DNA from: Paenibacillus chibensis
Lineage (GTDB): Bacteria > Bacillota > Bacilli > Paenibacillales > Paenibacillaceae
Reading direction: 5' to 3'
Length of the DNA: 64,000 nucleotides
NCBI RefSeq assembly: GCF_004001045.1
Contig: NZ_BIMK01000024.1
Location: 62,001-126,000 of the forward strand
Part shown: piece after piece, positions 18,047 to 30,219 of the stretch
Numbering within the stretch: position 1 is the first letter of the stretch
Layout: every line of letters begins with the position of its first letter
The notes under the pieces: generated by a model
The model's database searches: none
What the model was told of the DNA's origin: nothing
The model's input: only the letters and a program-made list of their open reading frames with translations
Program-made: the position numbers and the translations under genes

Positions 18047-18249
18047 CATTATCTCCTCAGTCGACCCGCAGGTAGGAGTGCTTTTCACCTTCACCTATCG
18101 CGAGGTATCTATGTATTGATTCGTCATGGGGTTTCGCCGCTTTAATATACACATACCCTAGTATACACGAATTTAATCGTTTGCATCCCTGCCCGGCGCC
18201 ACTCACCATGCAGCATACATCGCGGCAAAACGTTCGTTATATATTAAAA

Positions 18250-18292
18250 AACCCCCGCTCTTCATCATTTGAAAGAGCGAAGGTTTTCAAGG
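18250..18292 (-). terminator. Terminator of secG
   Basis: Minus-strand stem AAAACC..GCTCTT / AAGAGC..GGTTTT, followed by TTTTTTAATAT, ten bases past the secG stop. Confidence 0.8.
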
Positions 18293-18302
18293 TACGGCTA
18301 TG

Positions 18303-18536
18303 TTATTTCGCAAAGACTGCCACGAGAATCGCGAGGATAAAGAAGCAGGCTGCCACAACCACCGTTGTACGCTGCAGGATCAGGTCCATACCGCGTGCTT
18401 TCGTTTTTCCGAAAAGATGTTCTGCGCCACCGGAGATGGCACCGGCCAAACCTGCGCTTTTCCCTTTCTGCAAAAGAACAATAGCGATCAATGCGATCGA
18501 GAAAATTACAAGCAGCACTTTCAATAAGATATCCAT
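18303..18536 (-). CDS. secG: Preprotein translocase subunit SecG
   Basis: A 77-residue protein with two membrane helices: [21 protein letters not shown] and [19 protein letters not shown]. The conserved [16 protein letters not shown] linker joins them, and the length is right for the family. It is a small accessory subunit of the SecYEG channel. The start is ATG at 18536 after AGGAGGT; the frame is open nine bases further. Its place between eno and rnr is conserved in Bacillus. Confidence 0.95.
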   Translation of the reverse strand: MDILLKVLLVIFSIALIAIVLLQKGKSAGLAGAISGGAEHLFGKTKARGMDLILQRTTVVVAACFFILAILVAVFAK

Positions 18537-18780
18537 TCGTTCCACCTCCTAATAGCTTAAACATCATTCTATGTTTGAAGTTGCAAAAATCCATGTTGGA
18601 TAAGAATCAATCGTCCATAAAACAGCATTTTTATTGTACCATAGCCTATTTCCTAAAACAAGGACTTCCCCCGTCTCTGCTTTCAAAAAAGACCAAACTC
18701 CCCCACACAAAACGGGGTCAAGCTTCAAAGTTCATTCAGGTGCTTTGCAGGGAGCTCTGAATTTTATCCTGTTACAACAA

Positions 18781-18820
18781 AAAAGCCGCCCCGGACTTCA
18801 ATGCCGGGACGGCTTTCTTC
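18781..18820 (-). terminator. Terminator of the glycolytic operon
   Basis: Arms AAAGCCGCCCCGG and CCGGGACGGCTTT (one mismatch) lie just beyond the eno stop. On the minus strand a short T-run follows. Confidence 0.82.
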
Positions 18821-18839
18821 ACTACAGCGCAAAGGCTGA

Positions 18840-21738
<2,899 letters not shown>

Positions 21739-21739
21739 C

Positions 21740-22513
<774 letters not shown>

Positions 22514-22516
22514 TCA

Positions 22517-22575
22517 GGGATTTGCCAAAGGCATCCTTCGGCTATCCGCTTACGGATGCCTTTGTGCAAATCCCT
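22517..22575 (-). other. Long intra-operon hairpin between pgk and tpiA
   Basis: Two stacked stems, AGGGATTTGC/GCAAATCCCT and AAAGGCATCC/GGATGCCTTT, give about 20 base pairs around a short loop. No U-tract follows, and the tpiA ribosome binding site comes soon after. It probably marks an mRNA processing or stability element. Confidence 0.65.
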
Positions 22576-22601
22576 TGGTCCTTACAGCAGGTTCACCCGG
22601 A

Positions 22602-23783
22602 TTATTTATCGTTGAGGGCTACGACGCCAGGAAGCGCCTTGCCTTCCATGAACTCCAGCGAAGCGCCGCCGCCTGTGGAGATATGATCCATTTTGTCGGC
22701 CAGATGGAATTTCTCCGTTGCCGCAGCAGAGTCGCCGCCGCCGATGATGGTGTAGCCTTCCGTTGTTGCGCAGGCTTCAGCCACTTCACGCGTACCATTG
22801 GAGAAAGGATCGATTTCGAATACGCCCATCGGTCCGTTCCATACGATCAGCTTGGAGTTCTTGATGACTTCGGCATATTTGGCGCGTGTTTTCGGTCCGA
22901 TGTCCACGCCTTCCCATTTGTCAGGGATGTTGCCCACTTCGACGATATCTACGTTTGCGTCTGCTTTGAAGTCATCCGCAATGACGATGTCGACCGGAAG
23001 CAGGAAGTTTTTGCCGAGATCCTTTGCTTTTTGAATAAATCCGAGCGCTACGTCCAGTTTATCATTATCGCACAGGGACAAGCCAATTTCATATCCTTGC
23101 GCCTTCATGAAGGTGTAAGACAGACCGCCGCCGATCAGCACGTTGTCCGCGATGTTCAGCAGGTTGTCGATCACGTCGATTTTATCTTTAACTTTCGATC
23201 CGCCGATGATGGCTGTAAAAGGACGCTCCGGATTGGAAAGGGCTTTGCCCAGGACGGACAATTCCTTCTCCATGAGCAGACCGGATACGGCCGGCAGGAA
23301 ATGAGCGATGCCTTCTGTGGAAGCATGGGCGCGGTGAGCAGCGCCGAACGCGTCGTTGACGAACAAGTCCGCAAGCTCTGCAAATTGCTTCGCCAGCTCC
23401 GGATCGTTCTTCTCTTCGCCCGGGTAGAAACGCACGTTTTCAAGCAACAGCACGTCGCCGTTTTGCATTTTCGCGATTTCGGCTTTTACAGCCTCGCCTA
23501 CCGCTTCGTCCGCTTTTACAACCGGTTTGCCGAGCAGCTGGGACAGACGCTCAGCCGCAGGCGTCAGACGCATGGAGTCCACGAATTGTCCTTTTGGACG
23601 GCCCATGTGGCTCGCCAAAATAACCTTCGCGCCATGCTCGATCAAGTAATTGATCGTTGGCAGCGTTTCGCGGATCCGTGTATCGTCAGTGATTTTGCCG
23701 TCTTCCAAAGGCACGTTGAAATCCACGCGCACAAATACGCGTTTGCCGTTTACTTCCACGTCACGTACAGACTTTTTGTTCAT
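22602..23783 (-). CDS. pgk: Phosphoglycerate kinase
   Basis: A 393-residue two-domain kinase. It shows [11 protein letters not shown] at the N-terminus, HMGRPKG substrate loop, [24 protein letters not shown] and the C-terminal nucleotide site GGGDSAAA with [10 protein letters not shown]. It makes ATP from 1,3-bisphosphoglycerate. The length is standard and the start unambiguous. It lies between gap, from which it is separated by a hairpin and the palindromic element, and tpiA. Confidence 0.97.
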   Translation of the reverse strand: MNKKSVRDVEVNGKRVFVRVDFNVPLEDGKITDDTRIRETLPTINYLIEHGAKVILASHMGRPKGQFVDSMRLTPAAERLSQLLGKPVVKADEAVGEAVKAEIAKMQNGDVLLLENVRFYPGEEKNDPELAKQFAELADLFVNDAFGAAHRAHASTEGIAHFLPAVSGLLMEKELSVLGKALSNPERPFTAIIGGSKVKDKIDVIDNLLNIADNVLIGGGLSYTFMKAQGYEIGLSLCDNDKLDVALGFIQKAKDLGKNFLLPVDIVIADDFKADANVDIVEVGNIPDKWEGVDIGPKTRAKYAEVIKNSKLIVWNGPMGVFEIDPFSNGTREVAEACATTEGYTIIGGGDSAAATEKFHLADKMDHISTGGGASLEFMEGKALPGVVALNDK

Positions 23784-23842
23784 TGTTCGTTCCTCCGACC
23801 CGTTTTTTATTTTTATCAGGAATCCAGGGGTAACAGTTATAG

Positions 23843-23902
23843 AATGAACTAAAGAAAGTCATGCTCCGAACACCTATCTGCCCGCAAAGCCTTTAGTTCA
23901 AT
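23843..23902. repeat. Palindromic intergenic element, copy 2
   Basis: Arms GAACTAAAG (23846-23854) and CTTTAGTTC (23891-23899) enclose 36 bases. The flanks match copy 1 (2964-3043): on the minus strand both read ATTGAACTAAAG ... CTTTAGTTCATT. The interior differs from copy 1. Confidence 0.6.
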
Positions 23903-24020
23903 CCATAATAAGTATCGGGATTTTTGCAATCCTCATATGTGATATCTATCTATCCAAACTCTCCGTATTCTCTATCCAAATCCACTTGTCTTCTATGCAA
24001 AATACCTCAGTATTTATAAA

Positions 24021-24050
24021 GAGCGGAAACAAAAGGTTCTGTTTCCGCTC
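24021..24050 (-). terminator. Partial terminator between gap and pgk
   Basis: Arms GAGCGGAAAC and GTTTCCGCTC with a short loop, 27 bases past the gap stop. The minus-strand tail TTTATAAAT is only a weak U-tract. This fits the known excess of gapA over downstream glycolytic mRNA in Bacillus. Confidence 0.65.
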
Positions 24051-24076
24051 CATATGTTCGTTAAACGGCGCCGTTA

Positions 24077-25087
24077 TTACTTAGCCAGTTTAGCGAAGTA
24101 TTCCAATGTGCGAACCAATTGAGCTGTGTAGGACATTTCGTTGTCGTACCAAGCAACGGTTTTAACGAGCTGTTTGTCGCCAACAGTCAGCACTTTTGTT
24201 TGAGTTGCGTCGAAGAGGGAACCGAACGTAATTCCCTTGATATCGGAAGATACGATTTCGTCTTCTGTGTAGCCGTAAGTTTCTGGATCGGAAGCTGCTT
24301 TCATAGCTGCGTTCACTTCGTCAGCTGTTACTTTTTTGTCCAGAACCGTTACGAGCTCAGTCAGGGAACCTGTTGGTACAGGCACACGCTGAGCTGCGCC
24401 GTCGAGTTTGCCTTGCAGTTCTGGGATAACCAGACCGATGGCTTTAGCAGCACCTGTTGTGTTAGGAATGATGTTTTCAGCAGCTGCACGAGCGCGGCGG
24501 AAGTCGCCTTTTGGATGTGGAGCATCCAAAGTGTTTTGGTCGCCAGTGTAAGCATGGATTGTAGTCATCAGGCCTTCTACGATGCCGAACTTGTCGTTCA
24601 ATGTTTTAGCCATTGGTGCGAGGCAGTTCGTTGTGCAAGAAGCGCCGGAGATTACTGTTTCAGTTCCGTCCAGAGTTTCATGGTTAACGTTGTAAACGAT
24701 CGTTTTCATGTCGCCTGTTGCCGGAGCGGAGATAACCACTTTCTTAGCTCCGCCTTTCAGGTGAAGCTCAGCTTTTTCTTTCGTTGTGAAGAAGCCTGTG
24801 CACTCCAGAACGATGTCAACGCCGAGGTCTCCCCAAGGAAGCTCTTCAGGGTTGCGGTTCGCCAGAACCTTCACTTCTTTGCCGTTCACTTTGAAGAATC
24901 CGTCATGAACTTCAACTTCTCCGTCGAATTTACCTTGCGTTGTATCATATTTAAGCAAATGAGCCAACATTTTAGCATCAGTCAAGTCGTTGATTGCTAC
25001 AACTTCGATACCTTCCACATTTTGAATGCGGCGGAAAGCGAGTCGTCCGATACGTCCGAAACCGTTAATGCCTACTTTTACACTCAT
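24077..25087 (-). CDS. gap: Glyceraldehyde-3-phosphate dehydrogenase (glycolytic)
   Basis: A 336-residue NAD-dependent enzyme. It has the Rossmann start [11 protein letters not shown], catalytic Cys in [12 protein letters not shown], the base His in [11 protein letters not shown] and the C-terminal [14 protein letters not shown]. It oxidises glyceraldehyde 3-phosphate to 1,3-bisphosphoglycerate. Being directly downstream of cggR identifies it as the glycolytic GapA form rather than the gluconeogenic GapB. Confidence 0.97.
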   Translation of the reverse strand: MSVKVGINGFGRIGRLAFRRIQNVEGIEVVAINDLTDAKMLAHLLKYDTTQGKFDGEVEVHDGFFKVNGKEVKVLANRNPEELPWGDLGVDIVLECTGFFTTKEKAELHLKGGAKKVVISAPATGDMKTIVYNVNHETLDGTETVISGASCTTNCLAPMAKTLNDKFGIVEGLMTTIHAYTGDQNTLDAPHPKGDFRRARAAAENIIPNTTGAAKAIGLVIPELQGKLDGAAQRVPVPTGSLTELVTVLDKKVTADEVNAAMKAASDPETYGYTEDEIVSSDIKGITFGSLFDATQTKVLTVGDKQLVKTVAWYDNEMSYTAQLVRTLEYFAKLAK

Positions 25088-25199
25088 TGAATAGTCCTCC
25101 TAGAATTTCGTTTTTTTTGAGGATTTCGCGAAGCTTATTCAGCCGGCAAAATCCAGTATTTATTCAAAACAGGCAGTTACACCTGTATTGATAACTCGT

Positions 25200-26246
25200 T
25201 TACGCATGGGATTGTTCATCAATCTGCCTGCAGATCTCCGTAGCGGCCGCTTCATCCGTGACGAGAATGTTCTCGTGCCCGAATTTGAGCACCGAATGGA
25301 TCGCAGTCGCCTTGTCTTTCCCGCCGGCGATGCCGATCACGATCTCCGTCCTCATAATGTCCTCCAGCCGGAGCCCCAGTGTGATCATGCGATGAACGAC
25401 TTCTCCCTTTTCATTGAAGTAGTAGCCAAAAGATTCGGCCACCGCTCCTTCTTTCTGAATCTCCTTCGAGGAGGATGGATCCAGGTTTCTTCGGCGGGTC
25501 ATCTCCATGGCGTCCCCGATGCCGTGCATAATAATGCGGCACTGGCGGATCACCTGCACAATTTCCTGAATGTTGCGGTCCTGAACAAGCGACTGGTAAG
25601 CGTCGTCGCTCAGCAGATCCGGCACATGAAGGAGCCGGTACTGTGCGCCTAAGCGCTTCGCCATTGTTGAGGCAATCGTGTTGGCCTGGAATTCCACGCT
25701 TTCGCCAAGTCCGCCCCGCGCCGGTACGAACCAGCTGTTCTTCATCGGCATGGAGCCTTGCGGATTTAACTCTTCCGCAACCGCAGCCAGGGTCGAACCG
25801 CCTGTAACAGCTACCGTCCCTGCCTGATTCATGACGCCCAGCAGCGCTTTGGCCCCGGCACGTCCGAGATCCCGTTTGGTCAGCGGCGAGGAATCGCTAT
25901 CGCCCGGCACCACGACGACCTTTTGCAGGCCGTATGCTAGACGGATCTTCTCGCCGAGCTCGTTCAGTCCGAACAGCTCCTTGGCCATCGGTCCCATCTC
26001 TTCCAGCAGCGCGCGTCCCGCTTCACTGATCCTCATGCCGGAGCTCTCGATCTCAATGAGGCCCTGGGCTTTCAATAGATCCGTCTCCGCGCGCAGCACA
26101 CGCTCCGTCATATGAAGGGATGCCGCCAGCGTGCGCCGGCCGATCAGCTCCGAGAGCATAATCTGATGAAGAATGGTGTACCTTGTCTTGAGAATGTCCA
26201 TGAGATCAGGCAGAAGCTGCTTTTGTATCTCTAATATTTTCCGCAT
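25200..26246 (-). CDS. cggR: Central glycolytic genes regulator CggR
   Basis: A 348-residue SorC/DeoR-type repressor. An N-terminal winged HTH (LIGRRTLAASLHMTERVLRAETDLL) precedes a sugar-phosphate-binding domain (VAVTGGSTLAAVAEEL, GIAGGKDKATAI). In Bacillus CggR represses the gap operon, and fructose 1,6-bisphosphate relieves repression. The start chosen is ATG at 26246, nine bases after GGAG; a TTG 18 bases upstream overlaps the site. The promoter and a double operator lie just upstream. Confidence 0.95.
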   Translation of the reverse strand: MRKILEIQKQLLPDLMDILKTRYTILHQIMLSELIGRRTLAASLHMTERVLRAETDLLKAQGLIEIESSGMRISEAGRALLEEMGPMAKELFGLNELGEKIRLAYGLQKVVVVPGDSDSSPLTKRDLGRAGAKALLGVMNQAGTVAVTGGSTLAAVAEELNPQGSMPMKNSWFVPARGGLGESVEFQANTIASTMAKRLGAQYRLLHVPDLLSDDAYQSLVQDRNIQEIVQVIRQCRIIMHGIGDAMEMTRRRNLDPSSSKEIQKEGAVAESFGYYFNEKGEVVHRMITLGLRLEDIMRTEIVIGIAGGKDKATAIHSVLKFGHENILVTDEAAATEICRQIDEQSHA

Positions 26247-26291
26247 TGCTTTCCACTCCTGCAACTTCAGCTTCTCTCTGACTCCTTGGCC

Positions 26292-26323
26292 TTAAAATGT
26301 CCCGGGTTAACGTTTTAAGTCCC
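26292..26323 (-). promoter_or_regulatory. Candidate CggR operator (direct repeats)
   Basis: On the minus strand GGGAC occurs twice, 20 bases apart, each followed by an A/T stretch (GGGACTTAAAA, GGGACATTTTA). The known CggR site is two CGGGAC-type direct repeats about two helical turns apart, placed just downstream of the start of transcription, as here. Confidence 0.7.
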
Positions 26324-26329
26324 ACTTAC

Positions 26330-26358
26330 ATTCTACTCAATTTTCACGCCTGTTGCAA
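26330..26358 (-). promoter_or_regulatory. Sigma-A promoter of the cggR-gap operon
   Basis: TTGCAA (26353-26358) and TAGAAT (26330-26335) are separated by 17 bases on the minus strand. Transcription would begin at the edge of the operator. Confidence 0.72.
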
Positions 26359-26544
26359 GTAGTCCATCGACTATCTTTCACATTAATCTTTCCTCTTATA
26401 CAGGCGTACAAGCCTAGGAAGCCGAACACCGCTTCGCGCAAGGACTTGAACGGAAATCACGAATTCACCACTTGCAATCTTCTGCGATATGTCATATAAT
26501 CATTTTTGCTGTAAGTTACGCATACAGAGTGTTGGTTGCATCGT

Positions 26545-26619
26545 GCGCCCGTGGTCCAATGGATATGACGTAGGCCTCCGGAGCCTGAGATCGAGGTTCA
26601 ATTCCTCGCGGGCGCGCCA
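26545..26619 (+). tRNA. tRNA-Arg (anticodon CCG)
   Basis: A 75-base tRNA with acceptor GCGCCCG/CGGGCGC, encoded CCA at 26617-26619, T loop GGTTCAATTCC, and anticodon loop CTCCGGA closed by TAGGC/GCCTG (one wobble pair). The anticodon CCG reads CGG arginine codons. It stands alone between cggR and clpP. Confidence 0.95.
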
Positions 26620-26698
26620 TTATAACGACCAAAACTTCTACCCTATGTTTAACCAGCACAACAAAAGCCAATCATCGGCTATTTTTTTTACCCATGAG

Positions 26699-26715
26699 TT
26701 TGACTTTCTTTGACT
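26699..26715 (+). promoter_or_regulatory. CtsR operator of clpP
   Basis: TTTGACT-TTC-TTTGACT is a full match to the CtsR heptad direct repeat (consensus reverse TTTGACY-NTN-TTTGACY). CtsR represses Clp genes and releases them on heat or protein stress. Confidence 0.88.
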
Positions 26716-26738
26716 TTTTGTTTGAAATTGTTTATCAT
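26710..26738 (+). promoter_or_regulatory. Sigma-A promoter of clpP
   Basis: TTGACT (26710-26715), 17 bases, then TATCAT (26733-26738). The -35 hexamer lies within the CtsR box, so bound CtsR would block RNA polymerase. Confidence 0.75.
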
Positions 26739-26805
26739 GTGGTTAATACGGTAACAGTATGAATAGAATGATTACATTTGATCCATGAATAGGGAGGTTT
26801 TCCAC

Positions 26806-27402
26806 GTGAGTTATGTACCTATGGTCGTTGAACAAAGCAACCGCGGCGAGCGCGCGTACGACATTTATTCCAGACTCTTGAAAGACCGCATTATTTTCCT
26901 GGGTTCCGATGTCAACGACGTGGTTGCCAATTCGATTATTGCCCAGCTGCTGTTCCTGGCTGCCGAAGACCCTGAAAAGGATATTCACCTCTACATCAAC
27001 AGCCCGGGCGGCTCGATCACAGCCGGTATGGCGATTTACGATACAATGCAGTACATCAAGCCTGACGTGTCTACCATCTGCGTGGGTCTCGCGGCTTCCA
27101 TGGGCGCATTCCTGCTCAATGCGGGCGCCAAAGGCAAGCGCTATGGCCTGCCGAACAGCGAAATCATGATCCACCAGCCGCTGGGCGGTGCCCAAGGTCA
27201 GGCAACGGATATCGAAATCCGCGCCCGCCGCATTCTCAAAATGCGCGATACCTTGAACCGCATCCTGTCAGAACGTACAGGCCAGCCGCTGGAGCGCATC
27301 GAGAAGGATACCGACCGCGACTACTTCATGAGCGCAAAAGACGCTGCGGAATACGGACTGATCGATAAAGTGCTGGAGCATCCTCCGGTACAAGGCGTCT
27401 AA
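26806..27402 (+). CDS. clpP: ATP-dependent Clp protease proteolytic subunit
   Basis: A 198-residue serine protease of standard ClpP length. It has [18 protein letters not shown], the nucleophile Ser in [11 protein letters not shown], the catalytic His in IMIHQPLGG and the Asp in [12 protein letters not shown]. It forms the tetradecameric chamber fed by ClpX/ClpC and degrades tmRNA-tagged proteins among others. The start is GTG at 26806, nine bases after GGAGG; an in-frame ATG 21 bases upstream precedes that site. Expression is under CtsR. Confidence 0.97.
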   Translation: MSYVPMVVEQSNRGERAYDIYSRLLKDRIIFLGSDVNDVVANSIIAQLLFLAAEDPEKDIHLYINSPGGSITAGMAIYDTMQYIKPDVSTICVGLAASMGAFLLNAGAKGKRYGLPNSEIMIHQPLGGAQGQATDIEIRARRILKMRDTLNRILSERTGQPLERIEKDTDRDYFMSAKDAAEYGLIDKVLEHPPVQGV

Positions 27403-27424
27403 TCAGATCAATATACATGACCCG

Positions 27425-27486
27425 AAAAACAGGGATTTTTCCCCGGTGGATCCGCTAGCGGACTACCCGGGGGGGTCCCTGTTTTT
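27425..27486 (+). terminator. Terminator of clpP
   Basis: Long stem with arms AAAAACAGGGA and TCCCTGTTTTT, enclosing CCCCGG/CCGGGG and an inner TCCGC/GCGGA hairpin. It ends in a T-run. Confidence 0.85.
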
Positions 27487-27552
27487 GTGCTTTCCCGGGC
27501 CCTGTATGGGGTGTGAGCGCTACCACAAATCATGATTGTCAAAGGCTTGACC

Positions 27553-27610
27553 ACATCAATATATTGATGTAAAATTCTAAATACCCGCTAAATGTCATCT
27601 ACATATTGAT
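27553..27610 (+). promoter_or_regulatory. Candidate NrdR operator of nrdIEF
   Basis: A perfect 18-base palindrome ACATCAATATATTGATGT (27553-27570) and a half-matching second motif ATCTACATATTGAT (27597-27610) lie 42 bases apart, about four helical turns. Tandem AT-rich palindromes ahead of class I reductase genes are typical of NrdR. The rest of the 316-base gap (27403-27718) holds the clpP terminator and no other recognisable feature. Confidence 0.55.
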
Positions 27611-27718
27611 TCGAACGGCATATTCTATATATACCAGAATCTTGTATAAACACCGGTCAATCCGGTGTTATTTTACGCCCGTAAACGCGGCAGAGAACTT
27701 ATTCAGGAGTGATGGATC

Positions 27719-28078
27719 ATGCTTATCGTCTATGATTCCAAGACCGGCAATGTTAAACGGTTTATCAACAAACTGAACATGCGAGCCATTCCGATCGAAG
27801 AACAAGAGCAGGTCAACGAACCTTACGTGCTCGTTACTTATACAACAGGATTCGGACAAGTGCCTGAAAAGGTGCAGACGTTCCTCTCCAAGAACAACCG
27901 GCTCCTCCGGGGCGTGTCGGCGAGCGGCAACCGGAACTGGGGGCCTCGTTTCGCCAAAAGCGCGGATACGATATCGGAGATGTACCACGTTCCGGTCATC
28001 ACCAAGTTCGAGCTATCGGGAACGGCGCTGGATATGGAGACTTTTAAAGAAAGGGTGCGAACCATTGAAGCATATTGA
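27719..28078 (+). CDS. nrdI: Class Ib ribonucleotide reductase flavodoxin NrdI
   Basis: A 119-residue flavodoxin-like protein with VYDSKTGNVKRFINKL (FMN phosphate loop), TYTTGFGQVP and GVSASGNRNWGPRFAKSA. NrdI supplies the oxidant that builds the Mn(III)2-tyrosyl radical cofactor of NrdF. The start has a GGAG site. Its 3' end overlaps nrdE by 14 bases, so the two are translationally coupled. Confidence 0.95.
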   Translation: MLIVYDSKTGNVKRFINKLNMRAIPIEEQEQVNEPYVLVTYTTGFGQVPEKVQTFLSKNNRLLRGVSASGNRNWGPRFAKSADTISEMYHVPVITKFELSGTALDMETFKERVRTIEAY

Positions 28079-30149
28079 ACTAAATAACGAGATCATGCAG
28101 CGCGGAGCCGATGGGTATTTTCAGCTCGAGAAGGACAAAGAGGCGGTTGCCGCTTTTATGGAGGAAGTGGAGCGCGATACAATGAAGTTCGGCTCCCTGC
28201 GCGAGAAGCTGGACTACCTCATTAGCAACGATTATTACGAGAACGTTTTTGAACATTATACTTACGATGAAGTCGAATCCGTATTCCACCTCACGGCAAG
28301 CAGCGACTTCCAGTTCCAGTCCTACATGGCGATCTCGAAGTTCTACAAGGATTACGCGATGAGAACCAATGACAAGAAGCAGTACCTGGAGCAGTACCCG
28401 GACCGTGTCGCTATCGTGGCCCTGTATCTGGGCGAAGGAAACATCGATAGAGCGCTTCGCATCGCGGAGGCGATGATCGATCAGCGCCTGCAGCCTGCGA
28501 CCCCCACCTTCCTCAATGCCGGCAAAAGCCGCCGCGGCGAGCTGGTGTCCTGCTTCCTGCTGGAGATGGACGATTCGCTGAACTCGATCAACTACGTGCT
28601 CGGCACCTGCATGCAGCTGTCCAAAATCGGCGGTGGCGTTGCCGTCAATCTATCCAAGCTGCGCGGACGCGGCGAGCCGATCAAAGGCGTAGCCGGTGCG
28701 GCTAAAGGCATCATGCCCGTGCTGAAGCTCATGGAAGACGCCTTCTCTTATGCCGACCAGATGGGCCAGCGAAAGGGCTCCGGCGCCGGGTATTACAACA
28801 TCTTCGGCTGGGACGTCATCGAGTTCCTCGATTCGAAGAAAATCAACGCCGACGAGAAGCTCCGCATCAAGACGCTGTCGATCGGACTGATCGTGCCGAA
28901 CAAATTTTACGAGCTGGCCGCGCAAAACAAGCCGCTTGTCGTTTTCGGCCCTTACTCGGTGTACAAAGCGTACGGCAAGCATCTGGATGACCTGGACATG
29001 GACGAAATGTACGACGAGCTGCTCGCCAATGACGCGGTTACGAAAAAAACCGTCATGAGCGCCCGCGACATGCTGACGAAAATCGCCTCTATCCAGCTCG
29101 AGTCCGGTTACCCGTACATCGTGAACAAATCGAACGCGAACCGGGTTCATGCGCTCAAAGATATCGGACAGATCAAAATGTCCAACCTGTGCACGGAAAT
29201 CTTCCAGCTCCAAGAGACCTCGGAGATCAACGACTACGGCGTCGACGACGTCATTCGCCGGGATATCAGCTGCAACCTGGCCTCGTTGAATATTGTCAAC
29301 GTGATGGAGCAAGGCAAAATCAAGGAATCCGTCCGCGTCGGCATCGAGGCGCTTACCGTGGTCAGCGACCTCTCCCGTGTGGAGAACGCACCGGGTGTAC
29401 GCCGCGCCAACAAGGAACTGCATTCCGTGGGCCTTGGTGCCATGAACCTGAACGGCTACCTGGCGAAGAACAAAATCGCGTACGAAAGCGCCGAAGCGCG
29501 CGAGTTCGCGGGCACGTTCTTCATGATGATGAACTACTACTCCCTGGAGCAGAGCATGGAAATCGCACGCGAACGCGGCGAAACGTTCCGGGATTTCGAG
29601 AATTCCGAGTATGCGAAGGGCACGTATTTCGACCGCTATCTCGAAAAGGACTTCCGCCCGCAATCGGAACGCGTGAAGCAGCTGTTTGAAGGCATCGAGA
29701 TCCCGTCGCCCGAAGATTGGGCGCAGCTTAAGGCGCTTGTGCAGCAGCATGGCTTGTACCACGCCTACCGTCTGGCCATCGCGCCGACGCAGAGCATCTC
29801 GTACATTCAGAACGCGACATCCAGCGTCATGCCGATCGTCGAGCATATCGAGACGCGCACCTACGCGAACTCGACGACGTATTACCCGATGCCGTTCCTG
29901 AGCGCCGAGACGCAGTGGTTCTACAAATCGGCCTACAATATCGACCAGTTCCGCCTGATCGACATGATCGCGGAAATTCAGCAGCATGTGGATCAAGGCA
30001 TCTCGACCGTGCTGCACGTCAACAGCACCGTATCGACCCGGGAGCTGTCCCGTTTCTACATTTACGCCGCCCAGAAAGGGCTGAAATCCCTGTACTACAC
30101 CCGGACGAAAAAATTGTCCATCGAAGAGTGCACCAGCTGCGCCGTCTAA
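28065..30149 (+). CDS. nrdE: Class Ib ribonucleoside-diphosphate reductase alpha subunit
   Basis: A 694-residue catalytic subunit, standard for NrdE and lacking the N-terminal ATP-cone of NrdA. Visible are GELVSCFLLEMDDSLNSI (active-site Cys), KIGGGVAVNLSKLRGRG, SNLCTEIFQ with active-site Cys and Glu, and the C-terminal redox pair in EECTSCAV. It reduces NDPs to dNDPs. The start is TTG at 28065, inside nrdI and after GAAAGGG. No nrdH is present between nrdI and nrdE, so another thioredoxin-like donor must re-reduce it. Confidence 0.96.
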   Translation: MKHIELNNEIMQRGADGYFQLEKDKEAVAAFMEEVERDTMKFGSLREKLDYLISNDYYENVFEHYTYDEVESVFHLTASSDFQFQSYMAISKFYKDYAMRTNDKKQYLEQYPDRVAIVALYLGEGNIDRALRIAEAMIDQRLQPATPTFLNAGKSRRGELVSCFLLEMDDSLNSINYVLGTCMQLSKIGGGVAVNLSKLRGRGEPIKGVAGAAKGIMPVLKLMEDAFSYADQMGQRKGSGAGYYNIFGWDVIEFLDSKKINADEKLRIKTLSIGLIVPNKFYELAAQNKPLVVFGPYSVYKAYGKHLDDLDMDEMYDELLANDAVTKKTVMSARDMLTKIASIQLESGYPYIVNKSNANRVHALKDIGQIKMSNLCTEIFQLQETSEINDYGVDDVIRRDISCNLASLNIVNVMEQGKIKESVRVGIEALTVVSDLSRVENAPGVRRANKELHSVGLGAMNLNGYLAKNKIAYESAEAREFAGTFFMMMNYYSLEQSMEIARERGETFRDFENSEYAKGTYFDRYLEKDFRPQSERVKQLFEGIEIPSPEDWAQLKALVQQHGLYHAYRLAIAPTQSISYIQNATSSVMPIVEHIETRTYANSTTYYPMPFLSAETQWFYKSAYNIDQFRLIDMIAEIQQHVDQGISTVLHVNSTVSTRELSRFYIYAAQKGLKSLYYTRTKKLSIEECTSCAV

Positions 30150-30219
30150 ATTCGAATATTACGCAAGGCGACGGCGGGGGCTTGATCAGCCCCTGTCGCC
30201 TTCTTCTATAAAAGGAGTT

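Noticed and set aside
15941-18145. Long plus-strand open frames opposite rnr, eno, gpmI, pgk and gap, some over 300 codons
   Set aside because: They are antisense shadows produced by codon bias of real genes on the minus strand. They lack ribosome binding sites and family motifs.
24021-24050. Full operon terminator between gap and pgk
   Set aside because: The U-tract is weak and pgk has no clear promoter of its own, so partial termination within one operon is more likely.
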